From contig JACKBM010000004.1 of NCBI GenBank assembly GCA_020634575.1, positions 62,001 through 126,000 of the forward strand: a stretch of 64,000 nucleotides of DNA, read 5' to 3'. Source of the DNA: Ardenticatenales bacterium (GTDB lineage: Bacteria > Chloroflexota > Anaerolineae > Promineifilales > Promineifilaceae). Position 1 is the first letter of the stretch. Each line of letters opens with the position of its first letter. The notes below the pieces were generated by a model. That model worked only from the letters and a program-made list of their open reading frames with translations, had not been told where the DNA came from and searched no databases. Positions 15,902-24,104 of this stretch are shown here, piece by piece. A program made the translations under genes and the position numbers.

Positions 15902-16381
15902 ATGAAAAAATGGTTTGGACGGGGGACATTGCTGGGGCTGGCAGGCCTGTTGATCCTGATCGTGGTCACGCGGCTGGTGATGGCCCGTAGCCAACCACCG
16001 GCCGGTCTCGGCCTCACCAATGGCCAGCTTGCCCCCTGCCCGCCGTCACCCAACTGCGTCAACAGCCAGAGCGGCACCGGGACCGCCGCCATCGACCCCA
16101 TCCCCTACAATGGCGACACGGTCGCCGCCCAGGCCGCCCTCGTCGCCATCATCGGTGCGATGGATCGCTCAGTCATCCTGACGGCCGAGCCAGATTACAT
16201 CCATGCCGTCTTCCGCAGCGCCCTATTCGATTTTCCTGACGATGCTGAGTTCTATTTTGACGAACCGGCCGGTCTCATCCACATCCGCTTCGCCTCCCGC
16301 TACGGCTACGGCGACCTCGGCGCCAACCACGACCGGGCCGAGGCTATACGCGAAGAATTTCAGAGTTTTGCCGCGGATTAA
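15902..16381 (+). CDS. DUF1499 family exported protein
   Basis: A 159-residue protein with an N-terminal membrane helix or signal (GLAGLLILIVVTRLVMA) followed by a DUF1499 domain: LAPCPPSPNCVNSQ is the hallmark N-terminal segment with two cysteines, and later HAVFRSALFDFPDDAEFYFD and IHIRFASRYGYGDLGANHDR complete the family pattern. AAGGAG lies seven bases before the start. The final residues (FAAD) and the TAA stop lie in a degenerate copy of the CCACGGATTAACACGG repeat, so the end of the gene was probably reshaped by it. Confidence 0.88.
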   Translation: MKKWFGRGTLLGLAGLLILIVVTRLVMARSQPPAGLGLTNGQLAPCPPSPNCVNSQSGTGTAAIDPIPYNGDTVAAQAALVAIIGAMDRSVILTAEPDYIHAVFRSALFDFPDDAEFYFDEPAGLIHIRFASRYGYGDLGANHDRAEAIREEFQSFAAD

Positions 16382-16395
16382 CACAGGTTTTTTTG

Positions 16396-16504
16396 CCACG
16401 GATTAACACGGATTTGTAGGATTTTTGGTTTTGAGAAGCGTGCTGATGCTCAAAGCAGGAGCCTCAGAAAAAAGAATCCGTGTTAAATCCGTGCTAATCC
16501 GTGG
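16396..16504. repeat. Inverted repeat, CCACGGATTAACACGG family, copy 2
   Basis: The left arm (16396-16414) is identical to that of copy 1 at 7434 and the right arm (16486-16504) is identical too, although the enclosed sequence differs. A partial extra arm (CCGCGGATTAACACAGG) precedes it. It separates DUF1499 from the convergent ATPase gene. Confidence 0.88.
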
Positions 16505-16511
16505 CCCCTCT

Positions 16512-19061
16512 TCACTCCGGCGCGTAGCCGGGCAGTTCGTGGAGGCCGTCCTGGTCCTGGATGATGTGGTAGGGCAGCCAGGCGAGGCCGAAGACGTTGA
16601 CGTCGATGTCCTTTTTGAAGGGGTTGAGCGGGATGGTCGTTTCCTTGGCGATGATCTCATCCCATTTGTCCTCGACCGCCTGAATCTCGTCCGCATACGC
16701 CTCTTCCAGGTCGGCGATGTCTTCCTTGAAGGCAGCAATGGCGGCGACCGATTCCTCCACGTCTTCCTTGGCTTTGGAGGTCATCCGTCGTTTGGTCATG
16801 GAGCCGGAGAAAGAGCTGCGCCGTTTGGTGAAGAGGCCGAAGATCGTCTCGGCATGTTTGACCGTTTCTTCCCGTTTGCGGGCGGCCAGCTCAGCCTCAT
16901 CCTCCGCCAGTTCTCGCTCTTCGCGGGCTAGCTTATCCTTGATGCTGTCCAGCTTCTTCTCAAAACTGGCTTTCACTTTCTCCCGCTCCGCGCTTTCCTT
17001 ATCCTCGGCGGCATCTTCACACAGTTTGCGGAAGGCAGCGTCGTCTGTCCCGGGCGGGGCATAAACATCCAAATCCTCATTGGCGCGAATGTCAACCTGG
17101 GTATAGCGATAAAGCCAATCCTGGAAATCATCCTGCAACGTGCGCAGCAATTTGTTGTCGGTCAGATTGCCCGGCAGCGACGCAAAACGGGTTTCGCCGA
17201 GCGGGGCCCGGTCGAACTGGCGTGGATCGATGGGGTCGGTCAGGAAATCTTCCCAACGCGTGGCGCCGCGATCATCCACTTCTGGCAGCAGGGCAGCGCG
17301 TTGCAGCATTTCGTTGTAATTGTATTTACGATTGCTGAAATGGATATTTGCCTGGGCCAGGAGAACCGGCCGGTACAACAACCCCACCGGCCGCGCCCCC
17401 TTGTGGAAACGTCGCTGCTCCTTGCGGGCCGATTCTGCTGCCGTGAGGTTGTTGGGCAGGTAATATTCGTTAATCCCCTTGGGCACGGCCGGTGCGGTCT
17501 GGCTACCCAGCTCGGCCAGCGGATCTGCGGCTGATGGGGCCGCAACCCGTTCGGCCATAGCCCCTGTGGCAGCGCCGGCCGCAGCGGCGGCGGGCACCGG
17601 TTGAGCCCGCGGCGGCGTCCGTTGGGCCGGCGTGACCGGGGCCGCCGCAGCGGTTTGCCCATGCCCCGCCAGCGCATTTAAGGCCGGGATCTGGTTGCGG
17701 GTAACCGGCCCGGCCAGGTAGTTCATCGCCCAACGTGTCTGGAACAGCAGCGGCGCCTTCTCATGGACATTACGCAGCAGGAAAACCCGCTTGCCCAGCG
17801 CCGAAATCAAATCATCATACTCGCGCCGGTCCAGCCCGGCGCCGGCCGCCGTGGCCAGCCCATCCAGCAGCCGCGCCTTGTCCTGCTCGGTGCCCAGCTT
17901 GCCGATGAACCAGGTACCGGCGTTAGACAACGCCTTGTAATCGATATCAACCGGGTTCTGCGTCGCCAGCACCAGCCCAACGCCAAAAGCGCGCGCCTGC
18001 TTCAGCAGCCGCAGCATCGGCTCTTTCGAGGGCGGGTTGCCGATGGGGGGCAGGTAGCCAAAAATCTCGTCGAAATAGACCAGCGCCCGCAGACTCGGCG
18101 TACCGGCCTGGGTCCGCATCCAGCTCTCAACCGCTGAATAGAGCAGGGTGACAAAGAACATCCGCTCCGAATCACTCAGGTGGGCGATATAAAAAATCGT
18201 ATGGCGCGCCCGGCCATCTGGCTCATAGAGCAGGCCCTGAATATCAAGCGGTTCACCCTCGATCCAGGCCTGGAAAGCGGGCGCGGCCAGGATGTTGTTG
18301 AGCAGCATCGCCAGCTCGAAGCGATCTTTCTCCGGGAAAAAGCGCTCGATGTCGAAAACACCCAGTTTCTCGAAGGGCGGCGACTGCGTCTGCATAATCA
18401 GTTCGCCCAGATTCAGATCCTGGCCCTGGCTCCAGGCCGTCTCGAAAATATTGGCCAGGAGAATGTGCTCGCGCGAGCGAACCGGGTCGATATCCTTCAT
18501 CCCGATCAGGCCCAATAGCGCCGTCACTGTGCCACTGATCTGTTCCCGCAGCGCTTCCCGGTTGTCATTCCAATCAAGCGCCGGCGCCTTAAGCGAAGCC
18601 AGGATGCTGACCGGCAAGCCGGCGTCTGAACCGGGGGTATAAACGGCAAAGCGAGGGCCATCCTGCAGCCGCTGGATGCGCGCCGGGGTGATATCCCAGG
18701 AAGCCAGCCCGTTGCGCCAGAGCTCAGCGGTGGCGGCGGCCACTTCGGCGGTAGTTTTGCCCTCGCGGCGGGCTTCAGTGGCGTTGACCCACGGTTCAAA
18801 ATCAGCCGGCAGCAGGTCGGGGAAATGGAGCAGGGCGTTGGTGATGTCCCCTTTGGGGTCGATCATCAGCGCCGGCACATTGTTGAGGCCGGCTTCTTCC
18901 AGCAGATCCAGGCAGAGGCCGGTCTTGCCGGAGCCCGTCATGCCAACCACCACCGCGTGCGTGGTCAGATCGTCCGGATCATAAAGGAGGGGGTCCTGGG
19001 TGGTTTCCGCCGAATTCGGGTCAAAAATCCGCCCGAGATAAAATTTGCCGTCTGTCTCCAT
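16512..19061 (-). CDS. HerA-like FtsK/VirB4-superfamily ATPase
   Basis: An 849-residue cytoplasmic ATPase. Walker A is GMTGSGKTG at residues 40-48, preceded by a short barrel-like N-terminus; Walker B is ALVYFDEIFGYLPP near residue 325; LVLATQNPVDIDYKALSN matches the sensor strand of the HerA/VirB4 group. A Pro/Ala-rich linker near residues 480-530 leads to a charged C-terminal part with a long predicted coiled coil (about residues 660-790). HerA usually pairs with the nuclease NurA, which is not adjacent here. A DNA- or protein-pumping role is inferred from the family only. Confidence 0.85.
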   Translation of the reverse strand: METDGKFYLGRIFDPNSAETTQDPLLYDPDDLTTHAVVVGMTGSGKTGLCLDLLEEAGLNNVPALMIDPKGDITNALLHFPDLLPADFEPWVNATEARREGKTTAEVAAATAELWRNGLASWDITPARIQRLQDGPRFAVYTPGSDAGLPVSILASLKAPALDWNDNREALREQISGTVTALLGLIGMKDIDPVRSREHILLANIFETAWSQGQDLNLGELIMQTQSPPFEKLGVFDIERFFPEKDRFELAMLLNNILAAPAFQAWIEGEPLDIQGLLYEPDGRARHTIFYIAHLSDSERMFFVTLLYSAVESWMRTQAGTPSLRALVYFDEIFGYLPPIGNPPSKEPMLRLLKQARAFGVGLVLATQNPVDIDYKALSNAGTWFIGKLGTEQDKARLLDGLATAAGAGLDRREYDDLISALGKRVFLLRNVHEKAPLLFQTRWAMNYLAGPVTRNQIPALNALAGHGQTAAAAPVTPAQRTPPRAQPVPAAAAAGAATGAMAERVAAPSAADPLAELGSQTAPAVPKGINEYYLPNNLTAAESARKEQRRFHKGARPVGLLYRPVLLAQANIHFSNRKYNYNEMLQRAALLPEVDDRGATRWEDFLTDPIDPRQFDRAPLGETRFASLPGNLTDNKLLRTLQDDFQDWLYRYTQVDIRANEDLDVYAPPGTDDAAFRKLCEDAAEDKESAEREKVKASFEKKLDSIKDKLAREERELAEDEAELAARKREETVKHAETIFGLFTKRRSSFSGSMTKRRMTSKAKEDVEESVAAIAAFKEDIADLEEAYADEIQAVEDKWDEIIAKETTIPLNPFKKDIDVNVFGLAWLPYHIIQDQDGLHELPGYAPE

Positions 19062-19206
19062 GATGTTTGTCCTGGGTTATGTTACCGGCCGGTTGACGAG
19101 ATTCGTTAACTGTCCAATAATCCGGCCATTGATTGACGCCTGACATTAACGACACCATTATAAGGGTCGCGGTTACATTTGCGTAGCTGCCAACCGTGAA
19201 TTACTT

Positions 19207-19599
19207 ATGAGCACAGCCAACTCTGCCGCCAGCCAGCCCTACATCCAGCAGTTGCGCGACAGCAGCTACCTGTTCGACCAACTGAGTGAGACCCAGGCCG
19301 AACAACTCCTCGCCTGGGCTGCAAAGCAGTTGGCGGCGACCCCGGAAGCTGAGCTGGACGAAACAACCGGTGCCCTCAGCCGCCTGCTACGCCAGGTCAA
19401 CGGCCTCAGCCCTATGCTGGCCTACCTGATCGAGGACGAACTGGCTGAAGACCTCGCCCTGGCCTTCGTCGGCTCCGTCGCCGAGCTCACCGGCCACACC
19501 CTCCCCGACGCCTGGATCGACGACCTCGTCAACCGCCGCCTCGACCTGGACACCGACGCCACCTTCACCCACTTGCTGGCCACTTTGCACACCCTCTAG
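19207..19599 (+). CDS. Small acidic hypothetical protein
   Basis: A 130-residue, mostly helical and strongly acidic protein (many Glu/Asp and Ala/Leu) without cysteines, membrane segments or signal peptide. It is divergent from the HerA-like ATPase with a 145-base gap. I see no recognisable motif and cannot name a family. A tandem repeat begins four bases after its stop. Confidence 0.6.
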   Translation: MSTANSAASQPYIQQLRDSSYLFDQLSETQAEQLLAWAAKQLAATPEAELDETTGALSRLLRQVNGLSPMLAYLIEDELAEDLALAFVGSVAELTGHTLPDAWIDDLVNRRLDLDTDATFTHLLATLHTL

Positions 19600-19602
19600 C
19601 CC

Positions 19603-19880
19603 CGTCATCCCGACCGCCGCTCACCAACCGCAGCGCCCAACAAGACAAAGGGAGGGACCTCTACCTCCACCCCTCGTCATCCCGACCGCCGCTCACCAAC
19701 TGCAGCACCCAACAAGACAAAGGGAGGGACCTCTACCTCCACCCCTCGTCATCCCGACCGCCGCTCCAACCGCAGCACCCAACAAGACGAAGGGAGGGAC
19801 CTCTACCTCCCCCCCCTGTCATCCCGACCGCCGCTCACCAACCGCAGCACCCAACAAGACAAAGGGAGGGACCTCTGCTA
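19603..19880. repeat. 72-bp tandem repeat, four copies
   Basis: Units begin CGTCATCCCGACCGCCGCTC at 19603, 19675, 19747 and (TGTCAT) about 19817, and end AGGGAGGGACCTCTACCTCC. The first two are exactly 72 bases and nearly identical; the third lacks two bases. There is no spacer diversity, so this is not a CRISPR array. It follows the small acidic protein gene. Confidence 0.92.
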
Positions 19881-19898
19881 CGGCGCGCAAGCGCGCCA

Positions 19899-19957
19899 AC
19901 GGTTCGGGCGGCAACCCTACAGGAGAATACCTACCTGTCGGGTTGCGCCCGAACCGT
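19899..19957. repeat. Hairpin repeat with GGCGGCAACCC arms
   Basis: Arms ACGGTTCGGGCGGCAACCC and GGGTTGCGCCCGAACCGT enclose about 22 bases. The inner portion resembles the hairpins at 57179, 59085 and 59219, so it belongs to the same family. It sits upstream of the phospholipase D-like gene. Confidence 0.75.
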
Positions 19958-20090
19958 ACCCAAAAGCCTATGCCTTGCGCCAGAACAATTGTGCTACAAT
20001 CAGCCCATCATTTTAGACCAACCTGCTGCCTATTCCAGACCAACGCGTCTCCCGGGGCAGCCCGGCATCATAACTGCAGGATCGATAATC

Positions 20091-21308
20091 ATGGCTAAGA
20101 AGAAATCACGGGGCCTGAATGGCAAATTACTGCTGGGGGCGGGCATCGGTGGCGGCATCCTGGTGTTGATCGTCATCGCCATCGCCGCCATTTTTGGCGT
20201 CAACCTGGAAGGGGCGGACCTGGATGAGCTGAGCGACATCTTCTCGGCGACGCCGGAGCCGGGTAGCCCGGCGGATCGGCTGCCCACGGTGACGGCACCG
20301 GCCGGTAATCCCGATATCATCACCACTGACGGAAACAGCTGGTACGAGATCTATTTCACTGACCCCGCCTGCGCCAAAAGCCCGGCCGAGCGTGTCGGCG
20401 GCATCGATCAGATCATCGCCGATGACATCCGCCTGGCCCAATACCAGGTTGACATTGCCGCCTTTGAGCTGGATGACGGCCCCATCGCCGACGCCCTGAT
20501 TGAGCTGGAAGACCAGGGCGTTCTCGTTCGTGTCGTCGTGGATTCGGATCAGATCGGCCCGGAAAGCGCCATCAACCGCTTGCGCCGCAACGGCATCAGC
20601 GTCGTCGAGGATAATCGCTCCGCCCTGATGCATGATAAGTTCATCGTCGTCGACGGCGCCGTGGTCTGGACTGGCTCCATGAACTACACCAGCAATGGCG
20701 CTTATTGCAACAACAACAACGCCGTCCGCTTCGCCGTCCCCGAACTCGCCGCCAACTACACTGCGGAAATGGATGAAATGTACCTGGCCCGCCGCTTTGG
20801 CCCTTCCTCGCCAGAAAACACGCCCCACCCACAGGTCACCGTCGATGGCGTCCTGATCGAGAATTATTTCGGCTCAGAAATCTCGATTGACGAGATCGTT
20901 GGCGCCCGCCTACGGGAGGCCAACAGCGAAATCCTCTTCCTCGCCTTCTCCTTTACCAACGATTTCCTCGGCGACACCATCTTTGATAAGGGTCTGGACG
21001 GCATCACGGTGCGTGGCGTCTTTGAGACTTCCGGTTCGGAAACCGAATACAGCGATTACAGCCGCCTGGCGGACCTGGCCGCCGCCAGCACCAACGTCGC
21101 CGTGCGCCAGGACGAAAACGGCCGGCTCATGCACCACAAAGTCATGATCATCGACCGTCGCATCGTCATCTTCGGCTCCTACAACTTCACCATCAGCGCC
21201 GACGACAGCAACGACGAAAACCTCGTCATCGTCCACGACCCCGTCTTCGCCAGCTTCTTCGTCGAGGAGTTCGAGACGGTGTGGGCGGAGTCGTCGCCGA
21301 CACGGTAG
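20091..21308 (+). CDS. Membrane-anchored phospholipase D-like protein
   Basis: A 405-residue PLD-superfamily protein. A basic start and membrane helix (about residues 12-36, LLLGAGIGGGILVLIVIAIA) anchor it outside the cell. Two HKD motifs are complete: HDKFIVVD starting at His181 and HHKVMIID with His348, Lys350 and Asp355, each followed by the usual G-S-x-N/Y-F segment (WTGSMNYT, FGSYNFT). Paired HKD motifs make one active site for phosphodiester cleavage; substrate could be nucleic acid or phospholipid. I chose ATG 20091 because the upstream extension has no signal features. It is transcribed alone. Confidence 0.88.
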   Translation: MAKKKSRGLNGKLLLGAGIGGGILVLIVIAIAAIFGVNLEGADLDELSDIFSATPEPGSPADRLPTVTAPAGNPDIITTDGNSWYEIYFTDPACAKSPAERVGGIDQIIADDIRLAQYQVDIAAFELDDGPIADALIELEDQGVLVRVVVDSDQIGPESAINRLRRNGISVVEDNRSALMHDKFIVVDGAVVWTGSMNYTSNGAYCNNNNAVRFAVPELAANYTAEMDEMYLARRFGPSSPENTPHPQVTVDGVLIENYFGSEISIDEIVGARLREANSEILFLAFSFTNDFLGDTIFDKGLDGITVRGVFETSGSETEYSDYSRLADLAAASTNVAVRQDENGRLMHHKVMIIDRRIVIFGSYNFTISADDSNDENLVIVHDPVFASFFVEEFETVWAESSPTR

Positions 21309-21498
21309 TGTGCTGCGCTTGCGGTGGTCGGGACGGCCTGCGGCCTTTCGGTACGCTGCGCTTTAGGCGATCAGTACGGGCTACGCCCTTTCAGTAGTCA
21401 ATGCGGCCTTTCGATGACGGACTGAAAGCGCAGCGTATTGACAGCTGAAAGTGAGCGCAGCATACGTACTGACTGCAGACAGCACAGCATACTAACAA
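21309..21498. repeat. Intergenic repeat cluster (GCTGCGCTTTCAG / GTACGG type)
   Basis: No gene is present. Pieces such as GGTACGCTGCGCTTT, CAGTACGGGCTACGCCCTTTCAG and inverted CTGAAAGCGCAGCGTA match the cluster at 3470-3690 and another at 21.95 kb. Several can fold into short hairpins. Confidence 0.65.
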
Positions 21499-21868
21499 TT
21501 AACCGCCTTTCACTTCTCCTTCCTGCAACTTCTTCACCAACTTGGTCAGCATCTTTCTGATTTGGGTCAACTGTTGATGGCTTGGCATATTGGTCTGTCA
21601 GGTAAATAGTTGAGGTCGCGGCATAGCAGTAACAGATATTCGGTTTCACTTGCTGAGGCAATGCTAATTTGTAGAATCGGGCAAACTGGTTTCGGCTGAT
21701 ATGACTGCACCCTTCTGGCAATATTTGTGGGAACCGACACAGCCGCACGCCGAAGTTGGTCGGTGATAAAGCGTTCTTCCTCGGTAACCCTTTAGTATGA
21801 CTTCGTAGACTGCCAAAACCATTTGATGCGACCATTTGCCATACGATCAGGGTTCGAAAATCACGCAT
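21499..21868 (-). pseudogene. Four-helix-bundle protein (23S IVS family), multiply frameshifted
   Basis: Reading across frames restores a typical member of the four-helix-bundle family first known from 23S rRNA intervening sequences: MRDFRTLIVWQ, then SHQMVLAVYEV, TKGLP, ERFITDQLRRAAVSVPTNIA, EGCSHISRNQFARFYKLAL, ASASETEYLLLLCRDLNYL and LTQIRKMLTKLVKKLQEG. At least four or five small indels separate these pieces, so the gene is dead. It is embedded between two clusters of intergenic repeats. The family is common as stand-alone genes of unclear role. Confidence 0.85.
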
Positions 21869-22080
21869 ACCCGTCTCTTTTCCATTCAATCAAACGTACG
21901 CCTGCAATTTGCTTGTTAGGTATGTTTTTCCGCTATGGGTTTTGGTGGTCAGTACGGCTTGTGGCCTTTTGGTACGCTGCGCTTTCAGCGGACACGAATC
22001 TTGCCGAATCGCCAGGCAATCTCACTTCATCAGTCTGCACGCCTCACTAACAGCTAACAGCTATCAGCTAACAGCCCTCC
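21869..22080. repeat. Intergenic repeat cluster with AGCTAACAGC tract
   Basis: This stretch has no gene. GGTCAGTACGGCTTGTGG and GGTACGCTGCGCTTTCAGCGG match the clusters at 3.5 and 21.3 kb, and CTAACAGCTAACAGCTATCAG near 22050 belongs to the family seen at 3.67, 46.28 and 50.1 kb. Confidence 0.65.
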
Positions 22081-22210
22081 GTAACCCACCCCACATTCCC
22101 CAACATGAACAATTGCTATACTTAACAGCCAACGGCCTGACCACAGCAATGCTTTTGTTATAATGGCGTGATCCTGGCATAGAAGCGCCGGGCAGAGGTT
22201 AGATAAACCA

Positions 22211-24094
22211 ATGCAAATGACGGGTACTACTCCTTCGGCAGAACCAAAAACCGGCCGGTCCACCTTGCGGAACCTCGGCTGGTTCCTCATCATCCCTTTT
22301 TCCGCGCTGGTCATCATGAGCCTGACCGCTTCGCTGGTCTATACCGGCTACCAGGAAAAGCATGCCGACAAAATCTACACTGGCGTGCAGATCTGGGGTG
22401 TGGAACTGGGGGAGATGACGGTTGCCGAGGCTGAAACGGCCGTAGCGGCGGCATTCCCCTATCCTCAGTCCGACACCATCCGATTCGTTAACCCGGCTGA
22501 TGGCACGGAATGGGCGCTCTCGCCGGCCGAATTGGGCGTCAGCTTTGATGCGGCTGCCACAGTCGCCGCGGCCTATGAAATCGGTCGGGAAGGCGGGCCG
22601 TCAGAGCGGATGCGTACTCAATTTGATGCCTGGTATTACGGCCATCCGGTTGCCCCGGTCGTCATCTTTGACGAAGGTCAGTTGGATACCGCCCTGGCCG
22701 GCCTGGCCAACAGCATTGACAAGCCAGCCATCGACGCCGAGCTGCTATACGATGGCGAAACTGTCAGCTATCAACCGGCCGAAACCGGCCTCGCCCTGGA
22801 CCGGGCCGACGCGCGCGCCCGGCTGCTTAGCCCGATCGGCAACCTCAACGCCGTTGAAATTGAACTCCGCGTAGAAGAGGTCCTGCCGGCCATCACCGAC
22901 ACCAGCGCCGCCGCTGCTGCCGTCGAAAATGTCGTCGGCACCCCGATGACGCTCTACCTGGCTGAGCCCCTGGATGACGCCGACCTGCTCCCTATCGAAA
23001 TTACGCGCGACCAACTGGTGCGCTGGCTGCGCATCGAGACAGAATCAGCCGCAGATGGCAGCCTGAGCTACCAGGTCTCGCTGGATCAGAATGGCTTGCA
23101 GGATTGGCTGCGCCAGTTTGAAGACCAGCTCTACCGGGAACCGGTGCGCGCTCGCTTCTATTTTGATGACCCAACCCAGGAACTGGTCCTGGTTGAGCCC
23201 CACGTCAACGGGCGCGCCCTGAACGTGGCCGAAACCGCGGCCCGCATCAGCGCCCAGGCCCTGTCCAATAGCCGCAGCGTCGCCTTCGCCGTCGACGATA
23301 TCGTCCCGGACGTCCACTCCGGCGCCAAAGGAGCTGACCTGGGCATTACCGAACTGCTCACTGAGTCCACCACCTGGTTCTACGGCTCCAGCCCCGAGCG
23401 GCGCCACAACATCGCCCGGGCCGCTGTTAACTTCTACGGCATCGTCGTCGCCCCCGGCGAAGAATTCTCCTTTAATGAATGGCTCGGTCCGATCTCGCTT
23501 GACGATGGTTACGAGACGGGTCTCGTTATCTTTGGCGGCGACCTGCAGGAAGGGGTTGGCGGCGGCGTCTGCCAGGTCAGCACAACCCTGTACCAGACCG
23601 CCTTCTGGGCCGGCTTCCCCATCAAGGAGCGCCAGGAGCACGGCTACCAGATTCATTATTACGACGATGGTGAAGGCCCCGGCATGGATGCCACCATCTA
23701 CTCGCCGATTGTTGACTTCCGCTTCGTCAATAACACGCCGCATCACCTGCTGATCGAAAACTATTACAACGAAACATTTGAATCACTGACTTTCAAATTC
23801 TACAGCACCAGCCTGGGTCGCACGGTCGAGAAAGATGGGCCAACTTTCGAGAATGTTAAAGAGCCTCCCGCTGACCGTTGGGAATTTAATGAAGATCTGG
23901 AGGACGGCGAGATCAAGCAGCTCGACTGGGCCGTGGAAGGCGCGCGCGTCACGGTGCATCGCATCGTCCGCAACGCCAATGGAGAGCTTCTGGATGACCA
24001 GTATTTTGTCAGCAACTACATCCCCTGGCCTAACATTTACCAATATGGTCGTGATGCGGATTTACCGCCCGGGGTGACGCCCCAGTATGAGTGA
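22211..24094 (+). CDS. VanW family protein with peptidoglycan-binding-like repeats
   Basis: A 627-residue surface protein. After a short cytoplasmic start there is one membrane helix (about residues 27-47). Residues 60-380 contain two repeats of the peptidoglycan-binding-4 type seen before VanW domains. The VanW domain spans about 395-540 with SFNEWLGPISLDDGYETG, the signature GVGGGVCQVSTTLYQTAFW and the RQEHGY segment. A C-terminal part of about 70 residues resembles a G5-like strand-rich region. Such proteins are thought to act at the cell wall; no vancomycin-resistance enzymes are near. Ten bases separate it from the helicase gene. Confidence 0.88.
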   Translation: MQMTGTTPSAEPKTGRSTLRNLGWFLIIPFSALVIMSLTASLVYTGYQEKHADKIYTGVQIWGVELGEMTVAEAETAVAAAFPYPQSDTIRFVNPADGTEWALSPAELGVSFDAAATVAAAYEIGREGGPSERMRTQFDAWYYGHPVAPVVIFDEGQLDTALAGLANSIDKPAIDAELLYDGETVSYQPAETGLALDRADARARLLSPIGNLNAVEIELRVEEVLPAITDTSAAAAAVENVVGTPMTLYLAEPLDDADLLPIEITRDQLVRWLRIETESAADGSLSYQVSLDQNGLQDWLRQFEDQLYREPVRARFYFDDPTQELVLVEPHVNGRALNVAETAARISAQALSNSRSVAFAVDDIVPDVHSGAKGADLGITELLTESTTWFYGSSPERRHNIARAAVNFYGIVVAPGEEFSFNEWLGPISLDDGYETGLVIFGGDLQEGVGGGVCQVSTTLYQTAFWAGFPIKERQEHGYQIHYYDDGEGPGMDATIYSPIVDFRFVNNTPHHLLIENYYNETFESLTFKFYSTSLGRTVEKDGPTFENVKEPPADRWEFNEDLEDGEIKQLDWAVEGARVTVHRIVRNANGELLDDQYFVSNYIPWPNIYQYGRDADLPPGVTPQYE

Positions 24095-24104
24095 CGCCTG
24101 AGAC

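Noticed and set aside
19603..19880. Possible CRISPR array
   Set aside because: Units are adjacent 72-mers with no unique spacers and no cas genes nearby.
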